A stretch of 64,000 bases of DNA from Lumbricus terrestris (taxonomy: Eukaryota > Annelida > Clitellata > Crassiclitellata > Lumbricidae). Position numbers and translations under genes: made by a program. Shown one piece after another: positions 18,104-30,775 of this stretch (positions within the stretch are counted from its first letter, which is position 1; every line of letters starts with the position of its first letter). The notes beneath the pieces were generated by a model. It was not told where the DNA came from. It saw only the letters and a list, made by a program, of their open reading frames with translations, and did no database searches. The stretch spans positions 44,634,263-44,698,262 of the forward strand of contig OX457043.1 of assembly GCA_949752735.1 (NCBI GenBank), given 5' to 3'.

Positions 18104-20079
18104 GTTTAAACAAGAGCTGTATGAAATGAACAGCTGCTGACCAGTGGCTATTTTAATTAATAGGTAACTAGGTGCATAGACTAGGCTAATTAATTTAAAT
18201 TTCGACGATTGGTGGTTACAGAGCAAGAGCGTGTCGGCGCGTGTTCGCATTGAACGATTCAAGAAATGTGACGATAATGTGGGGCGGATTCTATGGCATC
18301 TTCTGTGTCTTCTATGCTGCTTCCGACGAAGAAGAATTTGAGTCTTGATGCGAAAGGAAATCGACGACTTCTTGCATATTGAGTTTCCGGTACAAGGGAG
18401 AAAAGTTCGGCAGAAAGACTAGATCACTGCAGTCATTTATTTAAGGTAAGATCTTGAATCAATTATTCTAATAATTGATTACAACTGAATGTGTACACTG
18501 TACAGCGGAGTTGTTGGCGAAGATCTTTAATATTTGTAGGTTTTAAGATCTTGTAGGCTAGATTTGCGTAAAATCCACAGCAAGTTATTTAAGAGGTTTC
18601 TGTCCCTGTACAGGAAATCAGAAATGAGGCAAAACTCACGTCGGGAAGGGTAAGGTCGGCCCCTGAGGGAGGGAAGGCCGGTCCGGGAGGTAAACCCGGA
18701 GAAGGACAGGGATCGAGCATAGCTATTTAGGGGGGGGGGTGTAGAAGTTCTGCGTCATGGAAACTTTGAAAGAGTGCACGATTGCCTCTATCAGTCCTTT
18801 GGGGGGTTAATTGTGGTTTGCACGCCAGTTAATTTGAAACATGTACCGCGTGCATTGAGGACAAGGCCTTCTCATGGGCGCTCACGGATATTTTTGCGGG
18901 AGCTATGGGCTGCGAAGATAGTCACGTTAAAATGTTTGCTAGCAAGAGCTTGGAAAATGCCAAGTAGGAAATTCGGAACAATAATTAGTGTCTGTGTGCA
19001 TTTTTCATGGAGGTTTCTGAATGTAATTTTCTCAATTCCACTTTATGTATCATAAGTATCGTTGGTGCCTTAGTGCGAAGAAGTATGTTTGAAATCAAGC
19101 AGTAGTAGCCTATAGTTAAGCGCTGTTATATACATGTATCAATTTTCCAGTATATGGTCAAGTGTCCACTTTGCCTTTTGTGCAGGTGCACTTGGGCCTG
19201 CTTCATTCTTATGGCTGCTGATTATCTAACTTACAAAAGTTTTTGATTGACCCTGTTATTGATTGATTCGTATGCAGTTACTGATTAATTGATTGCTGAT
19301 TTCATGCATATAATTATATATACAATAATATATAATTATATATTGCATTACGTGCATATAATTATGTACGTTGTATATATAATTGTATAAAAATTATATA
19401 TATATATAATTATGTAAGTATCTATTTATTTAGGCAAGCACGAATAGCAGGCCTATGTGCATGAAAGAGTGTATGGCAACTATGCATGTCTACGTATTTT
19501 TGGATGTATGCATGTTTGTTCGCATGCTTGTATGTATGTGTGTATAGGTACTTTTGTATGTTCTATGTGATCGCAAATTCGCAATCATGAATTTATATAG
19601 AGCTACTTCAAGAGAAGCTTTTCATAGGAGCTCCAGGCCTGTCAGCACCAAACCACAATCAAAAAGAGTGGCTTAACTATGCGTGTGTGTATGCATTGCA
19701 TAATACCATGCTATACATGTATTTTTATGCAAGTAAATAAGTATGCACATGCATACATGCATATATGTACATGTACGCATTTTTACATTTATGTACGTGA
19801 TAAAATGAGCTTAGCATACTAGAACCCAACGCTTAAAATCAATCGCAACATATGTAAGTAAGTATGGGTGTATATCAGATAACTTGCAGATCTTCCTATT
19901 GCAACGGCGTCGTGTAGTCGTCTCTTGTGATTGGTTGTCTCGTTACTGCAGGCGATGTTTGCGTCGTTGATAAGTTCGTTGCCAGCAAACGATGCTTTGG
20001 CTCATCGTGAATAATTAAGAGACCGATATTAGATACCACTTACAGCCACGAGCATGATCTAATTCTCCTCTCCTCCACC
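18104..20079. other. Intergenic, no supported gene
   Basis: At 18240-18446 a GC-richer stretch ends in TTTAAG|GTAAGATC, a good donor pattern, so it could be a 5' non-coding exon. The rest is AT-rich with TATA/ATAT runs near 19310-19410 and a G-rich tract at 18730. No domain-bearing frame. Confidence 0.4.
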
Positions 20080-20705
20080 TACTCCTCTTTATCTTCTTCC
20101 CTCTCTCTTTTCCTCCTCTTCCTCCTCCTCCTCCTCGTCCTCCTTCACCTGCTCCTCCTCCTCGTCTTCCTCCTCCTCCTCCTCCTTTTCTTCCTCTTTC
20201 TCCTCCTCCTCCTCCTCCTCCTCCTATTCTTCCTCCTCATCTTTCTCCTCATCTTCCGCTTCCTCCTCGATATCGGCTTCACTTGAATTCGTGGCGCTTG
20301 ACTTACTGCATCCGCTCTCTAAATGTGCTATTTATTTCATCGAGCTGCGGTGTAATGAATGTGATTTTTATATGCATACTATAGCCTACTGCGTTCTGCT
20401 TTACGTCCCTCCGTGTCTTTGTTTATCGCTGAGTGTCTATCTATGTCCAAGTCCTCCTCTCTGCCTGTCTGGTCCTTTCTGCTGTCTGCGTGTCTGTCTC
20501 TCTTCCGTCTCTCTCTTTCTGTCTCTGTGTGTCTGTCTCTTGTGTCTGTCTCTTTGTCTCTCTGTCTCTGTCTGATGTGACTCTCTGTCTGTCTGTCTGT
20601 CTATCTGTCTCTCTGTCTCTGTCTGTCTGTGACTCTCTGTCTGTCTGTCTATCTGTCTCTCTGTCTCTGGCTGTCTCTGACTCTCTGTCTGTCTGTCTCT
20701 GTTTT

Positions 20706-20753
<48 letters not shown>

Positions 20754-20775
20754 CCCCTGTCTCTCTCTCTCCTGC
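20080..20775. repeat. Pyrimidine microsatellites: (TCC)n then (TCTG)n/(TC)n
   Basis: TCC/TCT-rich block at 20080-20270 and TCTG/TC block at about 20430-20775, separated by unique sequence. Cys/Leu/Ser frames are repeat translations. Confidence 0.9.
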
Positions 20776-21769
20776 TGCATGCTGCTAAGAGCTTGTCTGC
20801 ACCAATCTACCCTAAACCGTTTTCCATTTCTAATGAGGTCATGCATCCTCCACCAGAAAAGGCGCAACCTCTGAATCCCTAATCATCTTCGGTCGAGCAA
20901 CAGTCACGCAACGGACTCATGCATCGCTCGGCATCTGAACCTTTACACAATAACAGCAGCAAATGCTTCTCGGTCGGTAGTGGCGCTGTTGCTATCTTGC
21001 ACTTGCTTGTCAGACGGCATTTCGTTTCGCTGCTACTGTACGCTTATGGAATGTTAATAAAGTTATTGTATACAATACTACCAAATATTATGCTATGCTA
21101 CACAATGCTAAACAATGCTGCTAAAGGCTTATACAACGCTGTTTAGTGTAATGAAACGATATAATATGCTATGCTACGATATGCAAAACAATGCTAATAA
21201 TGTTATAAAATTCTAACGATTTAATATTATATATATAATGCTGTACTATACCATGCTATGCTTTGCTATGCAATGCAAAACAATACATTGAAATACTATG
21301 CAACGCTACATAATGTAATGCATGTAATGCTATGCTATGCTATAGGCCTACGATGTTAAAAACAATGTCAATACAGCATTGTACAATGCAAACTGATATA
21401 TGCTCCGTCATTAGACCTTATAAGCGGTTGAATCAATTTCCTAAATGTCGTTGAGATTAATAGGCGCTGCATAAATGCTAAGATGCTCATGCAGAGTAGC
21501 AGAAGATCTTATAATGGTCGCAAGAACTGCCTCTCTCACTATACATGCGTTACATAAATCTGTAGTTTATCGCTCGTGTTTCTCTGTTAAAACACCATTA
21601 AAAAATCTGCAGACAAGTATAATTTTAATTCGACATTTAGGCTACATAATATTAAATAGCGTCAACCACTTCAAGGGGAAAATAATCAGCGTTCTCATTG
21701 CAAGCCCGGATAAATTCTGATAATTACACCACTTTATACGACTTGTTGTTGTTGTTGGTGTTGTTGCAG
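20776..21769. other. Intergenic, weakly repetitive ATGCTA-rich DNA
   Basis: From about 21045 to 21400 the words ATGCTA, CAATGCTA and TACAATGC recur irregularly, as in a decayed short-period repeat. No gene supported. A T/G-rich acceptor tract closes the region at 21745-21769. Confidence 0.5.
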
Positions 21770-22056
21770 TGATCAAAACGGGTTCAATGGCCGTTGTCGA
21801 GGAACTGTTCGCTGTTTGGCTGTTGCCGAAATCCGGCACCAGCAGACGCCGCCATTACGACGCCGGTGGCAGCGCCCCTTGGTGGCAGGGAGGAAGACGA
21901 GGAGCGAGGGAGGGCGATACCTCCTGCTCGAGCGCAGTGGACAGACCGCGCTACATGAAGAACACGTTCGTTTCACAGCAGAAGACTGCGACCAGGAACA
22001 GAATGACAATATACCAGATGGCCAACCCCGACCCATCGCAGAGGACAACCCCCTGC
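21770..22056 (+). CDS. Candidate internal coding exon, product unknown
   Basis: A pyrimidine/G tract ending TTGTTGCAG precedes position 21770, and CCCTGC|GTGAGTAC gives a strong donor after 22056. The 287 bp are GC-rich compared with the flanks and open in two forward frames. One (from 21771) reads DQNGFNGRCRG at the start and IPDGQPRPIAEDNPL at the end; the other can start at the ATG at 21788. I recognise neither product. A hAT MITE sits 27 bp past the donor, in the presumed intron. No partner exon is identified. Confidence 0.35.
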
Positions 22057-22083
22057 GTGAGTACTAGAACTAAGTTGTGTGGT

Positions 22084-22343
22084 CAGTGGCGTTACCAGGA
22101 ATTTATTATGGAGGATTTGGGGGTTTTATGGCCTGACCGGATGCCCTTCTTGACACCAACCCAGCAGTATTACAGTAAATAAAAGGGAATAAAGTAACAA
22201 AGGGAATAAAGTGAGAAAAACAATCGTTACTACAAGCAATTGTTTTGTTTTTTCTTATTTAAGTGGATAAATAACATTTAAAAGAACTTTTTTCTAAGCC
22301 AATAGGGGTTTTTCACCCCGAAACCCCCTTGGCTACGCCACTG
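22084..22343. mobile_element. hAT-type MITE, 260 bp
   Basis: Perfect 8-bp TSD TGTGTGGT at 22076-22083 and 22344-22351. Ends CAGTGGCGTTACCAGG and CCTTGGCTACGCCACTG, with C-rich/G-rich subterminal runs (TTTGGGGGTTTT against CACCCCGAAACCCC). No coding capacity. Confidence 0.93.
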
Positions 22344-22631
22344 TGTGTGGTTATAATCGTGAATAATGGTGGAGGCACAGTGTGAGAGTTGACGAAAAAT
22401 ATATGTGGGGGCCAGACTATGATCCACATGGAAATTGTGTGTCTAAGTAAGTGAGTTAGCAAGTAGGTATATTCTTTACTGTATACCAGCCGCAGTCTGC
22501 ATTCAAGTCTACAGCCTCGTATACACAAAAATAACAATGGTCAATATGAATGAAGCATTCTAGCTCTGTATGTACCGTATTTTTTGAATAAAATGTAGGC
22601 CTTCTATGTCTGTATAATTTTATGTATGCAT

Positions 22632-25167
22632 TAGGGTGCCCGTTAAAAAATATTTTCTGAATTTCTTATGTGGTACCCTCTCATTTTGTTGTCTGTCATG
22701 AGAGAAGTTCCAGGTAATTTTTTAAGAATTTTGGATGCATGTTTAGAGGGAGCTCAACATATGTGAAGTTAGCGAAATATTATCCGACAGCATGCTATTC
22801 TGACTTATTTCACAGTTATTTATCATTCAAATATTTTCAATGCAAAATCAATACAGCACTGTCAAATGCTAATCAAAACTGAACTATTCAGAATACTAAT
22901 AACAATACTGCCACAACAAAGTACATTGCAGCATTTATTTTCGTTTTTAAGCTGTAAGTCACTTGGGTCTAGTTGTCAGTGTATTTTGTTGTTGTATCAT
23001 CACCGACAAGTAGTGACTTTCTCGCTTTTGGGCACTTGGCTCTGTGGCTTGAGAAATTGTTTCTGTTGATCACTTGTTGTAATGGAGGTGTTGAAGTCAT
23101 ATATCAGCTACACAGCTCACTCTACTCTGCCATTTACCACTGCCAGACTAGACTGTTAACATATTTCTTGTTTAGCTCGAAATCTTCACACCACAAACCC
23201 CACTTTGTCTGCCCATATTGGAAGCTGGGGTGTCTAGGCACATGGCTCTGACTAGATTTTCTATTCCCCACTCTTGCATCATTGAAACAGCAGCATTGCT
23301 AGTTGCTTCCCCCTACCATCCAGAAGCTTTGCCACGTCAAGAGGCTGCTCCACATGCAAACCTGATACCAAGACTGCGTCAACCTGCTCATTGCCTGCAA
23401 TATCTGGTAACATCTTGCCATCCCAATGTACAACTAGAGGTACGGACGGTTCGAAAATGGCTTTTCCAGCCTGAGCGGTATGTTGACGAAACTTTAGTCT
23501 TGCTGTTCTGATGGATTCAGGATTGACGTTGAAACTAGACATGTCATGTCCAAGGTTCTATGCAGTCTCAGCCAGAATAAGTGTTGCTGTGCAGCTGCTG
23601 ACATTGGCTCGATGAAGTGCAGCACTTAATTCTGCTGTTACAACAGGCACCGACCCTCGTTTGGTAGCTCTATGTGAGCAGCGTGGTTCTAGATAAGACT
23701 CAACTTTAGCAGCCATAGTGGCCAATTCTTCTTCTGAAGTCAATTCGTCATCTTTCTGAACTGTGATATTCGCTCTCTTTCTGTCATCTTCTTTACTTCT
23801 GAGATAATGCTCACACTTCAGTCTCTTTAACTTTCTGCCCTCTGTTCTAGCAAGAGCTGTGTCTACACCACCCATTTAACCTATGCGTGTACAGTGTTGG
23901 TCATCCAAGAAAAACCTGCCTTCAGCAATGGTGGTCATTGACATAGCATCTGTATGTGACATGTCAAAAGTTTTTCCAAATCTCCGATCATAGTACTTTC
24001 ATTAGCTCAGTTCTGCGATGCATGTTCTTATTCAGTTTCTCCCATCTATAAAACATGTCCTCCAACTTTTCAATGGCATTCCTATCAAGTGTTGTTGGGA
24101 TACGGGCCATTGACCAAATGTGAAGAACTTCATGTACAACAGACCTTGAACTGCCTCTGACTGTCTTAGCAAGAATCTTGTGCCGATGGAAAAAGACAGA
24201 CAACACCTGATTGTAAGTTGGAAGCTTGCTTCCACATGTATTTCTTCTGATACCGTATCAATCAACCAAATGTCAGCGGAACTATACATGTGACTGTTAC
24301 AAGTCGTGAAGCAGCTAATTCTGACATACTTTCTATTGGTAATTAACTAATCAATCTAAGATTTTAAATTCAAAAAACTGAAAGCACTACCAGTGATTTA
24401 GATATACTGCAGCTGCTTTAGTATGACAACTATAACATTGACACACTAAATACAACAGTTACTGCATCATTGCCCCAATTGCGCAGAACAGTGTGCACAC
24501 TAAATAAAAAAAGGATTGCATAGTTTTTAACAAAAGGAACATGTTGCAGCTAAATGAAAGTGATGGTGCAGATTTCAGAATGCTAATTGCACAATTAATA
24601 GATATAGCAATTTTACTCTGTTTGTACATTGTATAGACATTGACCATAATAAGCTAAAACCTACTAACAGTAACCTTTTGTGAATATTACATTTTTCTGT
24701 TCTCTTTAAGTGTAATTTCTTTACAACTTAGTGCTTCTTGTGGTTTTGTAGCGGGTCCAGTTATTTTTAAATTAAGATTAAAACCTTAGCTGTTTGTTGT
24801 GATTTTGTAATGACAAGGACTCATTTTTATACATGAACTAGCTGAAAGAATCCAAGGATAAACTGTTGACTGAGAGAGCAGCAGTAATATTAAACACATT
24901 AATAAGTCTAAATAGAATAATAACAACATAGTAGGCCTAAGTAACATGTGCAATGTGAATCAAAATGCTGTAAACAACGAAACTGGAAAGGGTACGAAAG
25001 ATTGCGATATAGCATAAACTTTAGTCATGTTGAGCTCCCAGTAAATATTAACATAAAATTCTGCAATTTCACTCTGTTATTTCACAGACCAGGTGTAACA
25101 ACTTCAGAGGGTACCGTGTAGAAAATTACGAATTTAAAATTTTCTCATTGGCTTAACGGGCGCCCTA
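22632..25167. mobile_element. 2.5-kb DNA transposon with 8-bp TSD and decayed ORF
   Basis: TSD GTATGCAT at 22624-22631 and 25168-25175. Termini TAGGGTGCCCGTTAA and, at the other end, TTAACGGGCGCCCTA. Farther in, GTGGTACCCTCTCA pairs with TGAGAGGGTACC-like sequence (AGAGGGTACCGTGT near 25107). The interior carries minus-strand coding remnants. The 8-bp TSD fits hAT or P-like elements; I cannot assign the superfamily from motifs alone. Confidence 0.88.
23279..24290 (-). pseudogene. Decayed transposase-like ORF inside the 2.5-kb transposon
   Basis: Minus-strand segments 23875-23558 and 23542-23279 are in the same frame, split by one TAG. They hold a basic, charged region (GRKLKRLKCEHYLRSKEDDR) followed by PLVVHWDGKMLPDIAG, a motif I associate with uncharacterised transposon-derived proteins of invertebrates. 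The Asp in HWDGK could be the first acid of an RNase-H-like fold (inference). Upstream pieces (24206-23988 and 24289-24032, with ARIPTTLDRNAIEKLEDMF) continue it in shifted frames. Stops and frameshifts make it non-functional. Its position inside TIRs with a TSD shows it belongs to the element. Confidence 0.65.
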
Positions 25168-25589
25168 GTATGCATGCAATGCATGCATATGTATATATGC
25201 ATGTATGTTTGTACGTATGTTTGATTGCAGAGGTATAGGTTTCCTCCTCTATCCCCTATGCAGTTTACGATATTTAGAGTAGGCCTATGTATGACACATA
25301 AATTCGCGTTCGCCACTAGAGGGAACTACTGAGCAAGGCATAGTATATCTATAGTTTCAAGCGCCGACCGAACCACAGTAAGGCAGTGTAGGCTTCCATA
25401 CTGTGGTCGTCGTAGCTAATGACTTTTATCGAAACTATTCGCAGAAAATTTATGTGTGCCTACGTGTATGTCGAAAACAAACTATGCACATGCGTGTTGT
25501 TGTTGTAAACATGTTGTCGTTGATTATTGTGGCGGTGGTGGTGATGTTGATAGTGTACTGAAAAAGAAAATAATGATGATGATATTGAT

Positions 25590-25613
25590 TGTGGCCATGA
25601 TAATGGTGATATT

Positions 25614-25697
<84 letters not shown>

Positions 25698-25790
25698 CGT
25701 AATGAAGATGATGATGTTGATGATGACGACGACGATAATGATGATGATGATTATGATGATAATGATGATCATGATGACATTGTCATTTGC
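25590..25790. repeat. GAT/GCT trinucleotide microsatellite
   Basis: (TTG/CTG)n followed by (ATG)n with interruptions; poly-Met/Ile frames are artefacts. Confidence 0.9.
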
Positions 25791-25819
25791 ACGTTACAAG
25801 CAATATGCTGACAACGACG

Positions 25820-25937
25820 GCCAGAGTTCAATCTATTCCCTCTGCATTGGGGGGGGGGGAGAATTCGGGTTCATGGGGAAAATACATCCTGGGGGAACTT
25901 TGAACCCCGCCCCCGAGACGTCTAGATTAAACACTGA
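25820..25937. mobile_element. CAGTGTTTAATCTAGTCC-family repeat, short copy D
   Basis: CAGAGTTCAATCTATTCCC at 25822 and TCTAGATTAAACACTG ending 25936 are inverted complements. ACAACGACG flanks both sides (25811-25819 and 25938-25946), a likely 9-bp TSD. The small size suggests an internal deletion. Confidence 0.7.
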
Positions 25938-28900
25938 ACAACGACGATCACACATCAAGAGAAGATTCTATCCCTATACAATGCGGGCGCAACTTGAGCA
26001 CGGTGAAAAATAGGGGGGGGGGTAAATAAGAAATGAGTCAAAACTCATATCGTGTGGGGAAGACCTGCATGCAGCCCGGGATGGGAAGGATATAAAAATT
26101 TAGCCCGGTTGTTTTGGGGAAGCCAGAACCATCTGCAAAACTTCAGTTACAGCAATTCTTATGAACAGCAGTAAATGCAATGTAATTGGGAGTGGGAGTA
26201 TAATATGGATTGTGGCAATATAATTATTTGCATGGTCGTTTGTTAATGGTAGAGTTACTCTGCAATGCACCATCAGAAGTCAACCGATTTGATGATTATA
26301 GGTGGACAATAGTTGCTGTTTGACACTGTGTCATCTAAGCTATAGGTTACCATGAATATAGGGTATATATAGCCTTCCTCCCTTCTCCAGGCTTGGGATT
26401 GGCGCTACCACGGGTAGGATGATGACGTGGTTATAGAATCGGATCGATATTTATATGGGCGTATGATCTACACTGACATCTAAAGGTGCTATTCGTAAAT
26501 AACAACTCAGCAGGAGAGAAAGAAGAGGGACAAAATCGAGAGCGAAAGAGTGAGAGTCAGAGACACACAAATAAGCAGAGACGGACAGAAAAAGAGGCAG
26601 CGAGAGATAGAAAGCCAAAGAGACAGAGAGAGACAGAGAGCCTCTTGAGATTTTTACATCAGAGTGAATCCAGGGCCCATAAAACGATCAGGTGATCGCG
26701 ATTTGCAAAGCACAGCCTGTCACATTAAGAAGCTATATGCAAATAGTTAAGCACATCATAATTTATATATATATATATATAATTGTGTGCATACTTACAC
26801 AAGTGTTTGTGACTGTGCATTTATTTATTCAAATCACCGCCATTTCCATGACCAAAAAATGGTCTGATTGGCTTGTTGAGATTTGAATTTGACTGCAATA
26901 ATTCGATTGAAAAACGAGGACGCTCTTGTGAACTTCCTGGGCATCATCATCACTCATTAGTCTGCTTTGACAGGACAGGTTCAAGTTTTTTCTACTGAAA
27001 CTATAAAAGCCACAAGTGAGCCGAGTGGAGGGCTGGAGGTACTTGTTTTAAGATCGACCCACACGAACTAACATGAGTCAAGAGTGTTACCAATGGGGGA
27101 CCACTTCGTACGATCTGACGGCTCGCGACGCTGCGCATGTATATTGTAGGCCTATAAGCTTAGTCAAAGACAGTTCAACGCACTGGCGAGGTTAGAGGAA
27201 TCAGCTGACTGGCCTGTGAACTAGCAAAGGATCATTCGGTTTCGGTTAATTTACACTATGGGCGTATGGTTAAAGCACTGTAGAAAGGATCAATTACCGG
27301 TACTGCAACTGAAAGTTTTACCCACAAAAATACACGAGTTGGATAAGATAACCGATATAGTTCAGGTCGAAAATATAGTAGTTAGATAAGCTAACAAAAT
27401 AATTATTGTGAAAAAAGGATGTGTGTGAAACGGTAAATTCACCGACTGCTAAGCAATACAGTTAGGCGCACGGAGCAGTTGAACTATGGTATAGAGTTTG
27501 CCTTCAAAAGGAACTATAGGTAGGCGTGAGTTTGGAAGAATTTGACTTTACAATGGTTTATTGGCAAGGTAAAATTTGACAAGCGTGTTGAAAGTGGTGG
27601 CACTACCTGTTTGGAAAAACATTAGGCAATTGTTGAGGCGATCTGTCTATACTATAACAGAATAGGGATCATCTGAAAGGAACATCTAGAGGAGCATCTC
27701 AAAGGAACATTTTGCCGAAAGCATCTGCGGTCCCAGAGAGATGAAATGAGAAACATTGTCCGATGCAGTAACCCGTACAGAGTCAGAAACATTGAAACTT
27801 CTGTCCATAAGGTGTAACTGTGCCAGACGTTGTTTGTGTTTGATCCAACCGCCGCATCTAAATGAAGTCTTCGCCTGCGTTGAATGAATGAGACGGAAAC
27901 CGACATGTGGTCTATGCGACGAATCGAAGCGAGACCGGTTCGTCGAAATGAAAATCTAATCGGCGAGAACGGAATCTTCCAACCTCCCACGTCGACTCCT
28001 AATTGTGGCTAATTAGGCAACATACTATTCACGTACTGACCTCTCGCTCTGTGCTCTCTCTCCATCGGCGTTGAACAGATGCATAGCGCTCATACCTCGC
28101 ATCCTTCGGATTGAAATAACTTCACTGCTCGGGGAATTTCGCGAATACCAAGTTAGTGTGACGCAGGGCTGTATGCAGGGGAGGAGACCCTACGGCCATC
28201 ATATAACGAACGCTGATCCAACCGAACAGAACTAGAACTGTCCACAAAGACTGTGATGGATGGTTTAACGAACAGTGTTGAAACTCGCGGCATTGGGAAC
28301 AGTAAACACTAAACAACCAGGGATCTTCGACTATAGGTACTTTGCTCTGAAAGACTTTCTGCGGATAGCTCCATTTGCGGAAAACGTTGTGTATCATTTT
28401 GCCCATTCGATAGGCCTGCGAATCTTTTACAAAGATTTTGTGGGGAACACGAAAGCAGGAAAACTTGTTGGAATTTATGTTCTGGACATTTGCTGCAGTT
28501 AACAACGGTTACTAGCTTTAAAGTTGCGACAGAACATTATTAGAGGCGGAAATCGAGATATTTTAAGAAGCCACTTAACAAGTACATCTATTGCGTTACG
28601 CCAAGTCAGTGGAGCAGATACGGTATAGTTAACAGTTACGAGAGTTTAATAAGTTACAATAACACCAAGTCAGGAAGTTGCAAAGTTATCCGAGTGGGAA
28701 ATAGGCTAAACTAGCCAGTCAGTTACAAAATTACCTGCGTTGCAATATGCATAGCCGGGGATTCACGAAGTTGTCCCAGTGATCAGTCTGTGTGGTAGTC
28801 ATTTAGAATTGTCGGAATTGTGCATGAAAACGGGCGACCAAATAAATATTGAGAACGCCTACAGAATCGGTTAAAATCGGTGACTAAGAACGGATTTTCC

Positions 28901-28943
28901 TCAAGTGCCAATCGAAGTCAGTTCCAAGGCTTCCGGGAGCTAG
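25938..28943 (+). other. Intergenic and probable 5' region of the two-exon gene
   Basis: Contains a G-rich tract (26012), a SINE-tail-like piece (about 26377-26420), a purine-rich stretch (26510-26640) and a (TA)n (26762-26782). From about 27650 base composition is more balanced, as expected of a promoter or 5' UTR, but I see no TATA box and no domain-bearing frame. Overlapping frames on both strands at 28122-28505 look like chance. Confidence 0.4.
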
Positions 28944-29141
28944 ATGAAATTTCGAAGTGGACTGGAGTTTTGTCGGAAAGGAAAAGGATCATACTTTACT
29001 CTTCCGCAGCTCAGCGAAGGACGCATGCACAGGAGAAGCAACTCGCTCGACTACATGCCTGCCCCTCTGATGCTTCCGGCCATAGGGGAGGGCAAACTCG
29101 CCCATTTCGAGCAGTGTACGGACGTCAGGGGTGGCGATGGG
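28944..29141 (+). CDS. Exon 1 of a two-exon gene, product unknown
   Basis: ATG at 28944, directly after an in-frame TAG (28941), opens 66 codons with biased, protein-like composition (GRMHRRSNSLDYMPAP, LMLPAIGEGKLAHFEQC). It ends GATGGG|GTGAGA at 29141, a good donor, phase 0. Phase and sense match the acceptor at 36363; the joined residues read GGDG-DLDWRDTG. RRSNSLDY looks like a basophilic kinase site (RRxS), so regulation by phosphorylation is conceivable. No known family recognised. The two-exon model is an inference from splice signals and reading frame. Confidence 0.6.
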
Positions 29142-29403
29142 GTGAGATAATATATGATATTGTATTGCCTAACTGACGTTGATAACTTGTGGGACAATAC
29201 GAGAAACTGCGTTCTAAAGTAAGACGACAGTGTGATGTACTTTGTGTATGTATGCATGTTTGTATGTATGTATGTATCAGAGCCGTTTTAAGGAATTTTG
29301 GGGCCAAGGCACAAACCCTAATCCTAAACGTATAGCCATGTGTCTAACCTAGTCCCCCTCCTCTGGGGAATCAAGGTTTCTGAGGGACTGAGAACGAGTA
29401 TTA

Positions 29404-29735
29404 CTATGTATGTATTATGCATGTATTGCACGTATGCATGTAGTTATGTATACTATATGTATTATGCATGTATGTATGTATGCACGTATGCATGCATGTA
29501 TGTATGTATGTAAGTACGTACGTATGCATGCATGCATGTATGTATGCATGTATGTATGTATGTATGTATGTATGTATGTATGTATGCATGTATGTATGTA
29601 TGTATGTATGTATGTATGTATGTATGTATGTATGTATGTATGTATGTATGTATGAATGTATGTACATTTGTATATGATGTATGTACATACGTACGTATGT
29701 ATGCATGTGTATGTGTTTATGCACGCATGTAAGCC
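29404..29735. repeat. (ATGT)n array 1
   Basis: TATG/CATG tetranucleotide repeats with GCATG and ACGT variants. Confidence 0.95.
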
Positions 29736-30126
29736 CATGTATGTATTATTTTCATTTATGTAGGTAGGCAACTAGATATGTGTGTGTATATATATACGTT
29801 CATGTAGGCTATGTTGAAGAATGTGAGCCAAGACATGTTTCATAAGCAAATTAGGTAATTATATGAGGTTCAGTAAGCAAACGTGGGTTGGGTTTAAGAA
29901 GCAAATTGAGGTTAAGTAAAGTGCGACAAGGTAACATAGTAAAATGTAAAGAATGGCAATTAACCTAGAACAAATTAAAAAGCACGGTAAGAGTTCAAGT
30001 TAATTGAATCAAGACTGCCAGGTTACTGTTTGAATAATTAATGGCGTGGTAAGGTGATTTAAAACCAATCCAGGCGGAAGAAAAGTATTTGGAACAGCAG
30101 CGAATCCTCACCATCTGGCTATAGCA

Positions 30127-30470
30127 TATATGCATGTGTGCATGTATGTATGTATGTATGTATGTATGTATGTATGTATGTATGTATGTATGTATGTATG
30201 TATGTATGTATGTATGTATGTATGTATGTATGTATGTATGTATGTATGTATGTATGTATGTATGTATGCATGTATGCATGTATGCATGTATGCATGTATG
30301 TATGCATGTATGTATATATGTATGTATGTACGTACGTACGTACGTACGTACGTACGTACGTATTTATGTATGTATGTATGTATGTATGTATGTATGTATG
30401 TATGTATGTATGCGTGTATGCATGTATGCATGTATGTATGTATGTATGCATGTATGCATGTATGTATAAT

Positions 30471-30502
<32 letters not shown>

Positions 30503-30541
30503 TGTATGTATGTATGCATGTATGTATGTATGTATGTATGC
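30127..30541. repeat. (ATGT)n array 2
   Basis: About 400 bp of ATGT with an inner (ACGT)n block at 30328-30361 and ATGC variants. Met-Tyr-Val-Cys or His-Thr-Tyr-Ile frames on each strand are translations of the repeat. Confidence 0.95.
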
Positions 30542-30679
30542 AGTGTGAGAATTGTGGAAAAATAACTGGGGGGTTGGCCTATGATAAATTTGGAATTGGG
30601 GTGTGAAAAACAGAGTTTACTATAGGGCACTAAGAAAGACTGGGGGGGTTGAACCCCAACCCCCCGGCAATTCTCACCC

Positions 30680-30689
30680 TGTATGTATG

Positions 30690-30725
<36 letters not shown>

Positions 30726-30775
30726 TGTGTGTATGTATGTATGTATGTATGTATGTATGCATATATATGCATGTA
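30680..30775. repeat. (ATGT)n array 3
   Basis: Shorter tetranucleotide array preceded by a C/G-rich segment (30635-30675) that looks like an inserted repeat end. Confidence 0.9.

Noticed and set aside
29404..30775. Many long Met-Tyr-Val-Cys and His-Thr-Tyr-Ile frames
   Set aside because: A 4-bp repeat stays open in all frames; no gene.
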